In this document: positions 54,792 to 64,000 of the stretch, one piece after another
Numbering within the stretch: position 1 is the first letter of the stretch
Layout of the letters: each line of letters opens with the position of its first letter
From: SAR202 cluster bacterium bin87
GTDB lineage: Bacteria; Chloroflexota; Dehalococcoidia; Lucifugimonadales; UBA3495
Direction of reading: 5' to 3'
NCBI GenBank assembly: GCA_002238825.1
Contig: MPNC01000011.1
Location: forward strand, 53,914-117,913
DNA length: 64,000 nt
Notes under the pieces: model-generated
Seen by the model: only the letters and a program-made list of their open reading frames with translations
Told to the model about the DNA's origin: nothing
Database searches by the model: none
Position numbers and translations under genes: made by a program

Positions 54792-57700
54792 ATGGACAAA
54801 GTAGAGACCAAAGGTCCTGGCAAAAAACCAGGGCATTTCCTGCGAAAGCACTATCGATCCGTGCTCTGCGGCGGCGTTGCGGCGATACTCGTGGTCATGA
54901 GCATCGTCATTTTGGGTGCTTGTACTCCCGACCCGACTGTCGGGCCGGCTGGACCACCGGGGGTGGCCGGCCCGTCGGGGCCGCCTGGAGCCCCCGGCGC
55001 TGCCGGGCCACAAGGGAAGCAGGGAATGACCGGCCAGCCAGGAGCGACTGGCGTCCCCGGACTGGTGGGGCCTAAGGGCGACGCCGGACCGCCCGGACCC
55101 AGGGGATTGCCCGGTCCGACGGGGCCGCAAGGCGAGCAAGGTCCGACGGGTTTCGATGGACCTGCCGGTCCGATAGGACCACTGGGTCCAACGGGATTGC
55201 CCGGCCCAAGAGGACAGGCGGGTTCCGCCGGTTCCGCCGGTCCGCCGGGGCCAAAGGGCGAGAAAGGAGACCCTGGGCCCCAGGGTCCACGCGGACCACA
55301 GGGCCCGTCCGGCCCGCAGGGAGCGCAGGGACCGGCGGGTGAATAGGGGCCGCAAGGCCCCGGCGGCGGGGAGAAAGGCGACCCTGGGCCCCAAGGTCCG
55401 GCAGGGGCAAAGGGCGATACGGGCGACCCTGGCCCAGCCGGAGTCCCGGGAGAGCAGGGTGCGGCAGGGGCAAAGGGCGATACGGGCGACCCTGGCCCAG
55501 CCGGAGTCCCGGGAGAGCAGGGTGCGGCAGGGCCGAAGGGCGATACGGGAGACCCTGGCCCAGCCGGAGTCCCGGGAGAGCAGGGTGCGGCAGGGCCGAA
55601 GGGTGATCCCGGGCCGGCCGGTCCGGTAGGCCCGCCCGGTCCAGCGGGCGCCGACGGGGCTCTCCCGCCGACACCGCCATCGCTGCCCAGTCAATCGGTG
55701 GCAGCCGGAAGCGACTTTTCCTGCGCCATCACTCCCGACCGGGCCGCGCGGTGCTGGGGCGGCTCCGCTACCTCTCCCATCATCCCGCCAGCGGCCACGC
55801 TGTTCGCCACAATCAGCGCCGGCAGCCACGCCTGCGGCATCAAGACCGACGGCGGAGCAGTCGTATGCTGGGGCAGCCGCACCGGCACGCCGGCGGATTC
55901 CAACAACGCCAGTTTCGCCTCACTGAACGTGGGCCATAACCATGCCTGCGCCGTCAAAACCAGCGGCGCGCTGGCGTGCTGGGGCACGCGTACCGACACG
56001 CCGACGGACACCGCCAACTTCGCCGCCGTCAGCGTCGGCTTCGATCATGCTTGCGGCCTCAAGACCGATGGCTCCCTGGCCTGTTGGGGGGACAATACCG
56101 ACCAGGAAACCGCTCTGCCCACGGACAACACCGGCTTTGGCGCGGTGGCTGCCGGAAAGAACTTCACCTCGGCGGCGAAAACCAGCGGTGGCGCCGTGTC
56201 CTGCTGGGGCGCTTTCACTACCCTGCCTGCTGCCAATTCCGGGTTCACCACCCTGGCCGGCGGCGTGGGTCACGTCTGCGGCAGCAAAGCCGGAGGAGTT
56301 GTAAGTTGCTGGGGCGACGACGCCAACGACAAACTGGCGGTGCCGGCGGATACAACCTTCTCCGCCTTCTCCGTGGGTGATTATCATACCTGCGCCCGCA
56401 AGACCGACGGCGCCGTGGCCTGTTGGGGCGGCCCGACCCCCGATCCCATGGCGATGGAACCCGCCATGGCCGCCACACCGCCGGATGAACTGGTTCCGGT
56501 GTACAACATCGGCGTGGGTGCTGACTTTGCCTGCGCGCTGAACGCCAACGGCAAGGTGATTTGCTGGGGCAACACGGCCGGCACCACGGAAAAACCGCGC
56601 ACGCCGGTGCCGGCCGATACCGTGTTCGCCGCCCTGGTAGTGGCGCAAACCCACGCCTGCGGCATCGAAAAGGCCGGACGCGCCGTAGTCTGCTGGGGCG
56701 ACTCGGACGACCGAAAGCTGGAAGCCCCGGCCGGCTCCTTCGCCTCCATCGCCGCCAGCGATTTCTTTACTTGCGGCGTCAAAACCGATGGCGGCGCCGC
56801 CTGCTGGGGCCAGGATGCCCTAGTGACGCTGGCCCCGCCACCGGTCCTTACCACCGCCGAGCACACGGTAGCAGTCGGCTATAACTTTGCTTGCGTATTG
56901 AAACCCCACGGCGCAGTGATCTGCTGGGGCGATGACGACGACGGGAGGACCCAGCCGGTTGAGGGTTCCTATACTGCCATCGACATTCACGGACAGGGTG
57001 CATTCGCCTGCGGAGTGCGCCGGGACACCAGCATCGCCTGCTGGGGCTGGGATGGCGACGATACCAGTAATCCCCACACCACAGTGCCCGACACTACAGC
57101 AAACCCCAACACCGGCTACCGCGCCGTGGCCGTGGATTCCGGCGACGCCTGTGGCCTGAAAAACGACGGCATCGTAGTATGTTGGGGCGGCTTTACCCCG
57201 ACCTCCCACGCGCCAAATCCTGACCAGGCGACTGCCAAGGGTTTCGTCGCCATATCCGCGGGTGACGGCAAGTACTGCGGACTGAAAAAGGACAGCGGCT
57301 TGTTTTGCTGGGGCGACAGGAAGGACGTGCCCGACACTGCATTCATCGCTGTATCGCCCCAAGGGGATTTTATCTGCGGCGTACAGACTGACAACAAGGT
57401 CTCGTGCTGGACGTCCTTGCCGGATAAGGAAGTGCCGTCCGCGCTAGTCCTGCCGGAAAACGAAAACGTTGACTTTATCGACGCCGATTTTTTATAACCA
57501 GTGGTTTGACGTATGCTTGCGGCGTAAAGACCAGTGGCCAGATTTCCTGCTGGGGAAGCCTCGAGAATGGGGATGAATACAAACCCCTGCCGCCAAACAA
57601 TGCCGGCTTCGTCAGCGTCAGTATCGGCACAGCCATGCCCTGCGGATTGAAAGAGGACTGGGGCGCCGCTTGCTGGGGGCCTAATGTCAGCGATACCGAC

Positions 57701-59026
57701 AGCCGATTTTATCCTCCGCCCCAACTGCGCTCAGGCGGAGTGGCGTCGGCGCAGACGGGGTCAGTGGGCGCCGGAGAGCCGACATCAACAACATCTCCAA
57801 CTCCGGCGGCCCCGGCCAACCTGGCGGCAGCGGGAATAGACGGCGGCATCGCATTAAATTGGGACGACGCCGGCGACCCTGGCATCACCAACTACCAGTA
57901 CCGGCTGCAAGGCAGCTTTCAAACCGCCTGGAGCGACTGGCAGGATTTACCCGGCAGCCACGCCACCACCAGTTACACGATAACGGGCCTCGCCAACGAC
58001 GCGTACCGGGTCCAACTGCGGGCCCTGGCCAACGGCGTCGCCGGCCCTCATGCCGAGGTCGCTACCACGGTGGAAAGGCTAGGGGAAAGATCTGCGGCCT
58101 TGCCGGGCCGCGTCTCCGATCTGACGGCCACGGCTTCCCAAGGTTCGGTTAGCCTGGACTGGACTGCGCCGGCCGACGGCGGCGCAGTCACCGGCTATCG
58201 GGTACTGCGCCGGGCCCCGGCCAGAGAACCGAACCTGTCGGTATTAGTGGCAGACACCGGCAGCGTGACCACCGCCTGGACGGACGAGAACGTAGAGCCG
58301 GCCACCCGGTACATCTACCGAGTGGAAGCGCTCAACGACATCGGCGTCGGAGCCTGGTCGCTGCCGGCCCAGGTCGCCACGCCGGTCAAGCCCAACGTCC
58401 CGGCCACAGGGGCGCCATCCATTATTGGAACGGCCCAGGTGGGGAAGACGCTGACGGCCGACACCTCGGCAATCGCCGACGCCGACGGCCTGGACAACGC
58501 GAGCTTCTCCTACCTGTGGTTGGCTGACGACGTGGACATTGCCGGCGCAACCAGCTCCGCCTATACCCTGACCTCAGCGGACGAGGGCAAGGCCGTCAAG
58601 GTGCGGGTGTCGTTCACCGACGACGCGGGCAACGATGAGTCCCTGACCAGCGCTGCCACCGATTCGGTGGCAGCCAAGCCCCCGCCGCCATTGACGGCCA
58701 GTTTTCTGGACGTTCCGAAGTCCCACGACGGAAAGACGGCCTTCACCTTCGAGCTGCGTTTCACCGAGGGTGTCGCCCTCAGCTTCACAACGCTGCGGGA
58801 CCATGTCTTCGTAGTTGTCGGGGGTGACGTGACCGCGGCGCGGCGTCAGGAGCGGCCCACCAACATCCGGTGGCTGATTACCCTAAAGCCGTATGGTGAT
58901 CAGGCAGTGACCGTGGTACTGCCCAAGACGACCGCAGACTGCGATACCCAGGGAGCCATCTGCACCGGAGACGGAAGAAAACTGTCCAACCGGAGTGAGT
59001 TGACCGTCCCCGGACCCGGCGGTTAG
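54792..59026 (+). CDS. large surface lipoprotein: collagen-like, RCC1-like, FnIII, Ig-like; two disruptions
   Basis: ATG 54792; a basic N-terminus and [20 protein letters not shown] plus Cys give a lipoprotein signal. Then Gly-X-Y collagen-like repeats run to about 55660, interrupted by TAG at 55344-55346 (GPAGE-TAG-GPQG); the same frame continues, so CAG to TAG nonsense is likely. From about 55698 come some 15 RCC1-like repeats ending in CWG (motif ACGVKTDG...CWG), to 57490. A run of six T (57488-57493) shifts the frame; seven T would restore [20 protein letters not shown]. The frame from 57506 continues two RCC1-like units, two FnIII domains ([40 protein letters not shown]), an Ig-like [20 protein letters not shown] and a final beta domain. 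Probably a cell-surface binding protein, currently broken or phase-variable. Confidence 0.75.
55401..55589. repeat. 63-bp tandem repeat in the collagen-like region
   Basis: Three full 63-bp units starting at 55401, 55464 and 55527 (a partial fourth from 55590), each encoding 21 residues of the type [18 protein letters not shown] plus GAA. Near-identical units suggest slippage-driven copy-number change. Confidence 0.85.
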
Positions 59027-59126
59027 CCGCGCCGGCCCGAAATGGTGGTGGAGCAGAGCAGATTTCCAGGCCGTCATCGGCACGGAAAAGCCGTGTCATT
59101 CCCCAACGATTACTCGCCGCCGGGAT

Positions 59127-59141
59127 TGATTAACGACAATA
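59127..59141. repeat. 15-bp repeat, inverted partner of 53844
   Basis: TGATTAACGACAATA, exact complement of 53844-53858, about 100 bp after the adhesin stop and followed by GGCTTGTTGAGAAAGT, possibly the end of the IS1182 remnant. Confidence 0.5.
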
Positions 59142-59191
59142 CGGGGGCTTGTTGAGAAAGTCAGCGGACCCGCAGAGTTTCTATCGTAGGG

Positions 59192-60370
59192 CTAGCCTGG
59201 GCAGGGGACCCACCAACGGAGCCAGATCAAACAGCGCAGTGTGGTCACGGCATTCACGATTCCATCGTCCATGGCATGTTCTACGCAGGAGGTGATGGCA
59301 TCGGCGGGCGCCACTGGACCGGGCGGCCCCACACCACGGCCGAGCTGACGCACCATCTTCAGTACATTGTGGGCGAAGGGCGCCATGTACTCTTCGCAAT
59401 CGACTTTCCAAAGCCCCCTCAGCCGTGTTCTGGCCCATCCCAGGCGGTCCAGGGAAGCGAAGGTTCCTTCCGCGATGGCCTGGTGTCTGATCCTCTCGCG
59501 GCGATATTCGCTGGTCCGGTTCCTTTCCCTGGCCAACAGGGCCATCGGGTAGTACCGGGTTAGAGACACGTACCTGCGCTGCGATCGGGGCGGTAGGCAA
59601 TCGTTCCGGATCGGACGCCTGGCAGTCTTCCCGCCGCGCGGTGTACGTGTAGCGCTGCTCCTTTTCGTTGAACCCGCGCCCGTGCAGTTCCTTACCCTGG
59701 GGACAGACCAGTCGATCGTCCTGGTAGGAGAAGTCTCCTGGCCCCTCTACGTTGTTCTCCTGGATGGGCCGCAGCGGAATGTAGGCCTTGATGCCTCTGT
59801 CCTCGAGCAGTTGACGCAACTCCCCAGCGCTGTATCCGGTGTCCGTCGTCAGAGATACCGGGTGCATGGGTAGCTTCTCATGGAGTTGCGGGATTGCCTT
59901 CCCTTCCCCCTGCGATGCGTGGGTTACTCCTCGCGCCACGATGAACCCGCCCAGATCCACGATCACGTTGTCCTGATAGCACAGTTCCGCAGGGCGCTTG
60001 GGCGAGCTGGCGCGCCAACGAGCGTCGGTGTCCACCGGGTTGAACGGCAGTCTGCCTTTGGGGTCCTAAAAGTGGCGAACCTCCTCATTCTCCACGCCGT
60101 CATCGTCCACATCGGTCTCAGCCAGTACGAAAAGGCCATTCTCCTAGATGGCCAGTTCCTGGAACTCCGCCACGGTCATCCCGCTGGGAACCATCTCAAA
60201 GCTGCTGGTGTTGGCTTTGACCAGGCTGGCGTCGGCGTACATCTCCGGGGACAGGAGTCCCAAGCGCAGCAGTTCCTGGTTCAGACCCTCAAAGATTGCC
60301 GCAAAGCCATCACGCCCGATCCGGTCGATTTGGAGGGGATGCCTGATCAACCGCGTCCAGCAGACGAGGC
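59192..60370 (-). pseudogene. IS1182-family transposase remnant
   Basis: The minus frame reads DGFAAIFEGLNQELLRLGLL and PEMYADASLVKAN, a TAG at 60146-60144, ENGLFVLAETDVDDDG, a TAG at 60068-60066, then DTDARWRASSPKRPAELCYQ and DNVIVDLGGFIVARGVTHAS, GELRQLLEDRGIKAYIP. It shifts frame after YTARREDCQAS; the C-terminus continues in another frame as ARERNRTSEYRRERIRHQAI and AEGTFASLDRLGWARTRLRG. At least two nonsense codons and one frameshift: dead. Confidence 0.85.
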
Positions 60371-60372
60371 GA

Positions 60373-61071
60373 ATGTTGATGGAGAGATCCCGAAGCACGG
60401 GCGAAGCGCAGGTGAAGCCAGCACGCAGCGCAGAAGAATCAAGCGGAGAAGCCCAGACGAACCGTGCCAATGATCCAACAGAAGCGTTGAAAACAACAGC
60501 AGGCAGCACTTGGCTTGCAGTGCTGTCCGAGATCAGGCAAGTCCTGCCTGCAGGGCCGTATTCTGACTTTGCGGCGCCCACGGTCGGGGTGGGGATAACG
60601 ACGGACGAACTGGTCGTCGCAACAAGGTCATCCTTCGCCGTGGAGTGGTTGTCTTTACCACTCCACCACAGCATCGTCTGTGATGCTGTGGCACGGACTT
60701 ATGGCAGCACTCTCCGTGTCAGGTACGTGGTTCAACCGGATAAGTGCCCTGACCCGGAGAGACAACAACAGGATTTCAGTACTACCGGTCCAGTTGAGAA
60801 AGCACCAACGCCATCTCCCGAGTGCGGAATAGGTAAGATGGAGTTAACCACTTGGGAGTGCATGAAATCCCTGCCTGGAACGACCTACTACTGCCGCGGT
60901 ACACAGAAATGCTCTCGCCTTTGGAATACGTTGCTTGGGGAGTTCCATGGCCCGAACCAGCTGCAGTTGAACTACTCAGAAGCTCCTCGCAAACTTAACG
61001 AGGCCTTGGGAGCTAGAGGAATGCGGGTGTCACGCGCGCGCCGGCCCGGTTCACTTAACATATACTTCTAA
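60373..61071 (+). CDS. DnaA_N-like domain protein
   Basis: Start uncertain; ATG 60373 (MLMERSRSTGEAQ) is chosen because upstream sequence is IS1182 antisense. About 232 residues. Middle part WLAVLSEIRQVLPAGPYSDF, ITTDELVVATRSSFAVEWLS and LRVRYVVQ follows the DnaA N-terminal domain pattern (W..vL..I; vps.fa.+Wl; V.fvv). The rest has basic clusters and Cys pairs (MKSLPGTTYYCRGTQKCSRL) and no AAA+ ATPase or domain IV, so it is not DnaA itself. It may be an element-borne replication or regulatory protein cut at its 5' end by the IS. Confidence 0.5.
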   Translation: MLMERSRSTGEAQVKPARSAEESSGEAQTNRANDPTEALKTTAGSTWLAVLSEIRQVLPAGPYSDFAAPTVGVGITTDELVVATRSSFAVEWLSLPLHHSIVCDAVARTYGSTLRVRYVVQPDKCPDPERQQQDFSTTGPVEKAPTPSPECGIGKMELTTWECMKSLPGTTYYCRGTQKCSRLWNTLLGEFHGPNQLQLNYSEAPRKLNEALGARGMRVSRARRPGSLNIYF

Positions 61072-61107
61072 TCGAATTCAATCTAACCGGGAACCGGGCC
61101 GGCTTTT
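61040..61107 (+). terminator. possible terminator, 12-bp stem with long loop
   Basis: GCCGGCCCGGTT (61040-61051) and AACCGGGCCGGC (61092-61103) followed by TTTT. The left arm lies inside the end of the DnaA_N-like gene and the 40-nt loop is unusual. Confidence 0.4.
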
Positions 61108-61639
61108 CCGCAACCGCTTTTTCGGGTGTGCCGGATACTCCAATTCAAGTGGCACCATGATTTGGTACAGCTATGAGGCCGTGAATCGGCCAACTGGCCG
61201 ATTCACCTTCTGGTAGTATCACCCATTCATGTCACCACTGTGAGAATCGGTGACCCTCTACCTTGGTCAGTAGGTGACTAAAATTGGGATTGTCTCGAAG
61301 ACGCGGCGACGACGGAGGAATGTAATTGGTCAAGGCAGCCACCAGCCTGCGGCCCCACATCGTACGGGTGATGGCTAAGCACTTGGGACGTATCCTGGCT
61401 ACTGCAACCGTGTGAAGGCGACCCAGGGCCCCGAGGGGTTGCGCATGAAGATGGCGGAGGCGCACACCCGAGAGAGGCGTGTTTTGGTGTCCCGTTTCAG
61501 AGAGGATCAACCAGATGGGTCATGTCCAAGCAGGGACTGCCAAGGACGGCGGCCATAGACAGCGGCGTGGGAAAAAGGGTGCGGATATGGATCCGCGGCC
61601 GTCGGAGCGCGCCGAATAATGCCATGGAGGCGAAACCGT
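61108..61639. other. intergenic region upstream of sigma factor
   Basis: No gene or RNA recognised. The ribosome site GGAGGCGAAACC of the sigma gene is at its right end. Confidence 0.4.
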
Positions 61640-63184
61640 ATGGTTAGGGTTGGTGCCGACGACGTGGTGGTTACGCAGGAAGATGTTGCCGATGTCGCCA
61701 GGGACGGCCATCCGGCTGGCGAGGCGGTGGTGATAACGGACGTCCATGGCGCGGGGCGAAGCGGCGCCGGGGAGGACTGGGACCGGTTCGAGGCGGAGGC
61801 CGGCGCCGTGGACGTAGAGACTGCCGACGACCCGGTGGGCTTGTATATACGGGAGATCGGCCGGGTGGAGCTGCTGACCGCGGCGAAGGAAAGCACGCTG
61901 GCCGCAGAGATTGAACTGGCCAGCCACCTGGAGGAGCTGGAGCGGGAACTGGCCCAGGGGCTGGATGACAACTACGGAGAGGATGCCGGCGCCGATGGCG
62001 CGCCTACGACTGCACCCTGGGAGATGGCCATGCTGCTCCTGGCCCGCGTTGCCAGGGCCGGACGGGTGGCCCGGACCGTGGCCCGCCACCTGGAGTTGGG
62101 CGACGCACCGACGCTGGAGGACGTGTGTGAGCATCCGCGGTCCAGGGCCGCCATCGACGGAGTGATCAGCCCCGAGCTGGTGGAGCGGGCGGCCAGGGAT
62201 CTGGCCATGACCGAGGAGGATGCCCGCGAGCGCATCGTGAGGCTGTCCCGGGACACGCGGGCGCTGCCGCGGGCGGTGATTACCGTCGTTGTCTCCCACG
62301 TGCTGGTGTGGACGGAGCTGCATCCCGACAACTCCGAGGTCTCGGACCGGTGCACCCTGATCCTGCTGTCCATGATGCTGGGAGATCCGGAGCTGAGCCG
62401 GCGGGTGGAGGCAGCGGATGATGAGATTGCCGGGCACTTCGAGGGGGCCGGTGAGGCGGGGAGGCGGGCTCACGACCACCTGGCGGAAGTAAACCTGCGG
62501 CTGGTGGTCAGCGTGGCGGGAAAGTACCAGAACCGCGGGGTGGCGTTTCTGGACCTGGTCCAGGAGGGGAACCTGGGGCTGATCCGCGGAGTGGAGAAGT
62601 TCGACCACCGGCGGGGCTACAAGTTCAGCACCTACGCCACCTGGTGGATCCGGCAGGCGGTGACCCGGGCCGTGGCCAACCAGGGCTGGACGATACGGGT
62701 ACCGGTGCACCTGGTGGAGACCATCAACAAGCTGGTGCGGCAGGAACGGGCCATGGCGCAGGAGCTGGGACGGGACGCCACGGACGGCGAGTTGGCCGAG
62801 GCGCCGGGAATGAGCCTGGAGAGTATCATGCAGGCGAGCCGGGCGGCTCGGGATGCGGTATCGCTGGATCTGCCGGTGGGAGAGGACGGGGACGCGTTCT
62901 TGGGTGATCTCATCGAGGACCGGAGCAGTCCGCCACTGGAGGATGCGGTGTCGGAGAGCCTGCTGCGGGAACAGTTGCGGGAGACGCTGGATGGGCTGGG
63001 GGACCGGGAGAGCCGGGTGCTGCGGCTGCGCTATGGGCTGGACGGCGGCGACCCGCAGACGCTGGAGGAGGTGGGGAAGGTGTTCGGGGTGACCCGGGAG
63101 CGGGTCCGGCAGATCGAGGCGAGAGCGATCCGGAAGCTGCGCCATCCGGCCTGGTCGAGCCAGCTGCGGGACTACCTGGATTGA
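61640..63184 (+). CDS. sigma-70 family RNA polymerase sigma factor (RpoD/SigA type)
   Basis: Start at ATG 61640 (MVRVGADDVVV) with GGAGGCGAAACC upstream. 514 residues. Region 1.2 DDPVGLYIREIGRVELLT (near 63); a long helical non-conserved spacer (about 95-280); region 2 NLRLVVSVAGKYQNRGVAFL, DLVQEGNLGLIRGVEKFDHR, KFSTYATWWIRQAVTRAVAN (regions 2.1-2.4); region 3; region 4 LRLRYGLDGGDPQTLEEVGK and TRERVRQIEARAIRKL (HTH). Directs core RNA polymerase to promoters; the window's TTGACA/TATAAT-like elements would suit it. Followed by an MscS gene in the same direction after 134 bp. Confidence 0.92.
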   Translation: MVRVGADDVVVTQEDVADVARDGHPAGEAVVITDVHGAGRSGAGEDWDRFEAEAGAVDVETADDPVGLYIREIGRVELLTAAKESTLAAEIELASHLEELERELAQGLDDNYGEDAGADGAPTTAPWEMAMLLLARVARAGRVARTVARHLELGDAPTLEDVCEHPRSRAAIDGVISPELVERAARDLAMTEEDARERIVRLSRDTRALPRAVITVVVSHVLVWTELHPDNSEVSDRCTLILLSMMLGDPELSRRVEAADDEIAGHFEGAGEAGRRAHDHLAEVNLRLVVSVAGKYQNRGVAFLDLVQEGNLGLIRGVEKFDHRRGYKFSTYATWWIRQAVTRAVANQGWTIRVPVHLVETINKLVRQERAMAQELGRDATDGELAEAPGMSLESIMQASRAARDAVSLDLPVGEDGDAFLGDLIEDRSSPPLEDAVSESLLREQLRETLDGLGDRESRVLRLRYGLDGGDPQTLEEVGKVFGVTRERVRQIEARAIRKLRHPAWSSQLRDYLD

Positions 63185-63318
63185 CCGGATCGTCGGGTCA
63201 ACGGGCACCGCCGGGACGGTGGCGGGTCTCGGAACCGTGGCAGCCCGTGGCATTTGGGTAATATTCTCTGGCCAGCGTTACGGGCCGCTGAGCAAATCCA
63301 GCACTGGGACGGAGATTC

Positions 63319-64000
63319 ATGAGCGAATTGTTCCGCGATTGGTGGCAGGCCATGTCCCACTGGGCGGCCGGGTCCGGCACGACCTGGGTTGACCTGCTGA
63401 TCAGCGGCGTCATCGTGGTGGCGGCCATCGCCATCGCCATAGTGTTCAGCACGCTGGTCTTCCGACGGCTGCTGCGTCTTTCCATCATGTCCAGCATGGA
63501 TTTCGACGTGAAGACGGCGGCGGCGATCCGGATGCCCTTTGCGGCCTTCATCGTGCTGTCGGGCATCTACGTGGCGCTGACGGTGCTGTCGCCGCCGGCG
63601 GCGGTGCAGGTGGTGGTGAACAAGACCAGCGGAGTGATCGCGGTGCTGATCGGGGCCTCCCTGGTCAACGGCGTCGCCTCGGCAAGCCTGCTGTGGGTGC
63701 AGATCTATCTGCGTCGTGCCCATCCGGACCGCGGGGAGGGGTGGATGCTCCCGCTGGTGCGCCGCGGAGTGCTGGGGTTTGTGATCGCGGTGGCGGGCAT
63801 GGTGTGCCTGGACATTCTGGGGATCAACATCAGCCCCCTGGTGGCGGGACTGGGCATCGCGGGACTGGCGGTGGCGCTGGCGCTGCAGCCCACGCTGGCC
63901 AACGTCTTCGCCGGCACCTACGTGGTTACGGAGGGCCTGATCAGCGTGGGCGACTACGTCGAGATGTCCAACGGCATCGACGGCTACGTGGTGGACGTGA
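63319..64000 (+). CDS. MscS family mechanosensitive channel, cut by window end
   Basis: ATG 63319 behind GGACGGAGATTC; the frame is open at 64000. Predicted helices: WVDLLISGVIVVAAIAIAIV, FAAFIVLSGIYVALTVL, SGVIAVLIGASLVNGVASAS, LGFVIAVAGMVCLDILGI, then the pore helix pattern VAGLGIAGLAVALALQ and TLANVFAG followed by the beta domain (ISVGDYVEMSNGIDGYVVDV), as in MscS. It releases osmolytes on hypo-osmotic shock. C-terminus outside. Confidence 0.9.
   Translation, partial: MSELFRDWWQAMSHWAAGSGTTWVDLLISGVIVVAAIAIAIVFSTLVFRRLLRLSIMSSMDFDVKTAAAIRMPFAAFIVLSGIYVALTVLSPPAAVQVVVNKTSGVIAVLIGASLVNGVASASLLWVQIYLRRAHPDRGEGWMLPLVRRGVLGFVIAVAGMVCLDILGINISPLVAGLGIAGLAVALALQPTLANVFAGTYVVTEGLISVGDYVEMSNGIDGYVVDV

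Noticed and set aside
50680..60146. Several in-frame TAG codons (adhesin 55344, IstA 51425, IS1182 60144 and 60066) as a sign of amber reassignment.
   Set aside because: Many intact genes in the window end in TAG (ggt, beta-lactamase-like, MFS at 34377, epimerase, the giant glycosyltransferase), and the interrupted genes also carry frameshifts or truncations. CAG-to-TAG decay is simpler.
61520..63253. Long minus-strand open frame antisense to the sigma factor.
   Set aside because: Pro/Arg/Gln-rich shadow of a GC-rich gene; the plus strand has full sigma-70 motifs.
1..64000. General UGA=Trp or Gly code.
   Set aside because: TGA ends well-supported genes such as the SDR at 5740, the MNT-HEPN gene, the VOC gene at 26327 and the sigma factor.
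1..64000. CRISPR array.
   Set aside because: No regularly spaced direct repeats with unique spacers; the only tandem array is the coding 63-bp repeat in the adhesin.
1..64000. rRNA or complete tRNA genes.
   Set aside because: No rRNA-like stretch and only tRNA 3'-end fragments at 42133 and 32183 without the 5' halves.

Overview
The window looks like a GC-rich genome fragment from an uncultivated Chloroflexota bacterium, most like Dehalococcoidia/SAR202-type marine or sponge-associated lineages. This is inferred from gene content, with no database search: several NHL beta-propeller proteins, a DUF1800/DUF1501 pair, VOC and CMD proteins, amidase and gamma-glutamyltransferase genes, GAF-HisKA-REC-wHTH regulators, and a surface protein with RCC1-like, FnIII and Ig-like modules. 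Insertion-sequence debris is heavy (IS4, IS1380, IS630, IS21, ISNCY-like and IS1182 remnants) and short non-autonomous elements (MITEs) are common.

Layout. 1-11 kb: small-molecule catabolism (FAD oxidoreductase, alpha/beta hydrolase, PhoX-like phosphatase, SDR-amidase operon, GGT), a fused MNT-HEPN protein, and a recombination mosaic built from lipoprotein, amidase and CoA-transferase pieces. 11-24.4 kb: a regulator-rich stretch with an intact hybrid kinase-response regulator (12.4-14.8 kb), a deiodinase-like selenoprotein read through an in-frame UGA (14.8-15.6 kb), and two tandem kinase-like regulators (19.3-24.4 kb). Each of the tandem regulators carries an in-frame UGA at codon 55 and has lost the phospho-accepting histidine. 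24.8-34.4 kb: transporters, VOC, NHL, class III aminotransferase, hydrolase, CMD protein and integrase/att debris. 34.4-36.7 kb: a protein with two HEPN-type RX4H motifs between two IS1380 fragments. 37-41 kb: NHL-DUF1501-DUF1800 operon. 42-44 kb: broken integrase plus excisionase next to a tRNA-3'-end-like att remnant. 44.3-50.5 kb: an epimerase and a 1762-residue protein with glycosyltransferase, kinase-like, methyltransferase and two further glycosyltransferase domains. 50.7-54.7 kb: transposase graveyard. 54.8-59 kb: large lipoprotein adhesin (collagen-like, RCC1-like, FnIII, Ig-like) broken by one amber codon and one poly-T frameshift. 59-61 kb: IS1182 remnant and a DnaA_N-like protein. 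61.6-64 kb: housekeeping-type sigma factor and a partial MscS channel.

Most interesting points: (1) one well-supported bacterial selenoprotein (FGSYT-UGA-PPF) a few kb from two paralogous regulators that keep an in-frame UGA at the same codon and have decayed kinase cores, a candidate recoded-UGA sensor family; (2) a very large multi-domain glycosyltransferase/kinase-like/methyltransferase protein; (3) a double-HEPN protein carried between IS remnants; (4) a MITE family with recognisable termini and 10-bp target duplications whose terminus also caps a local IS4-type transposase remnant. All functional statements come from sequence reading alone.
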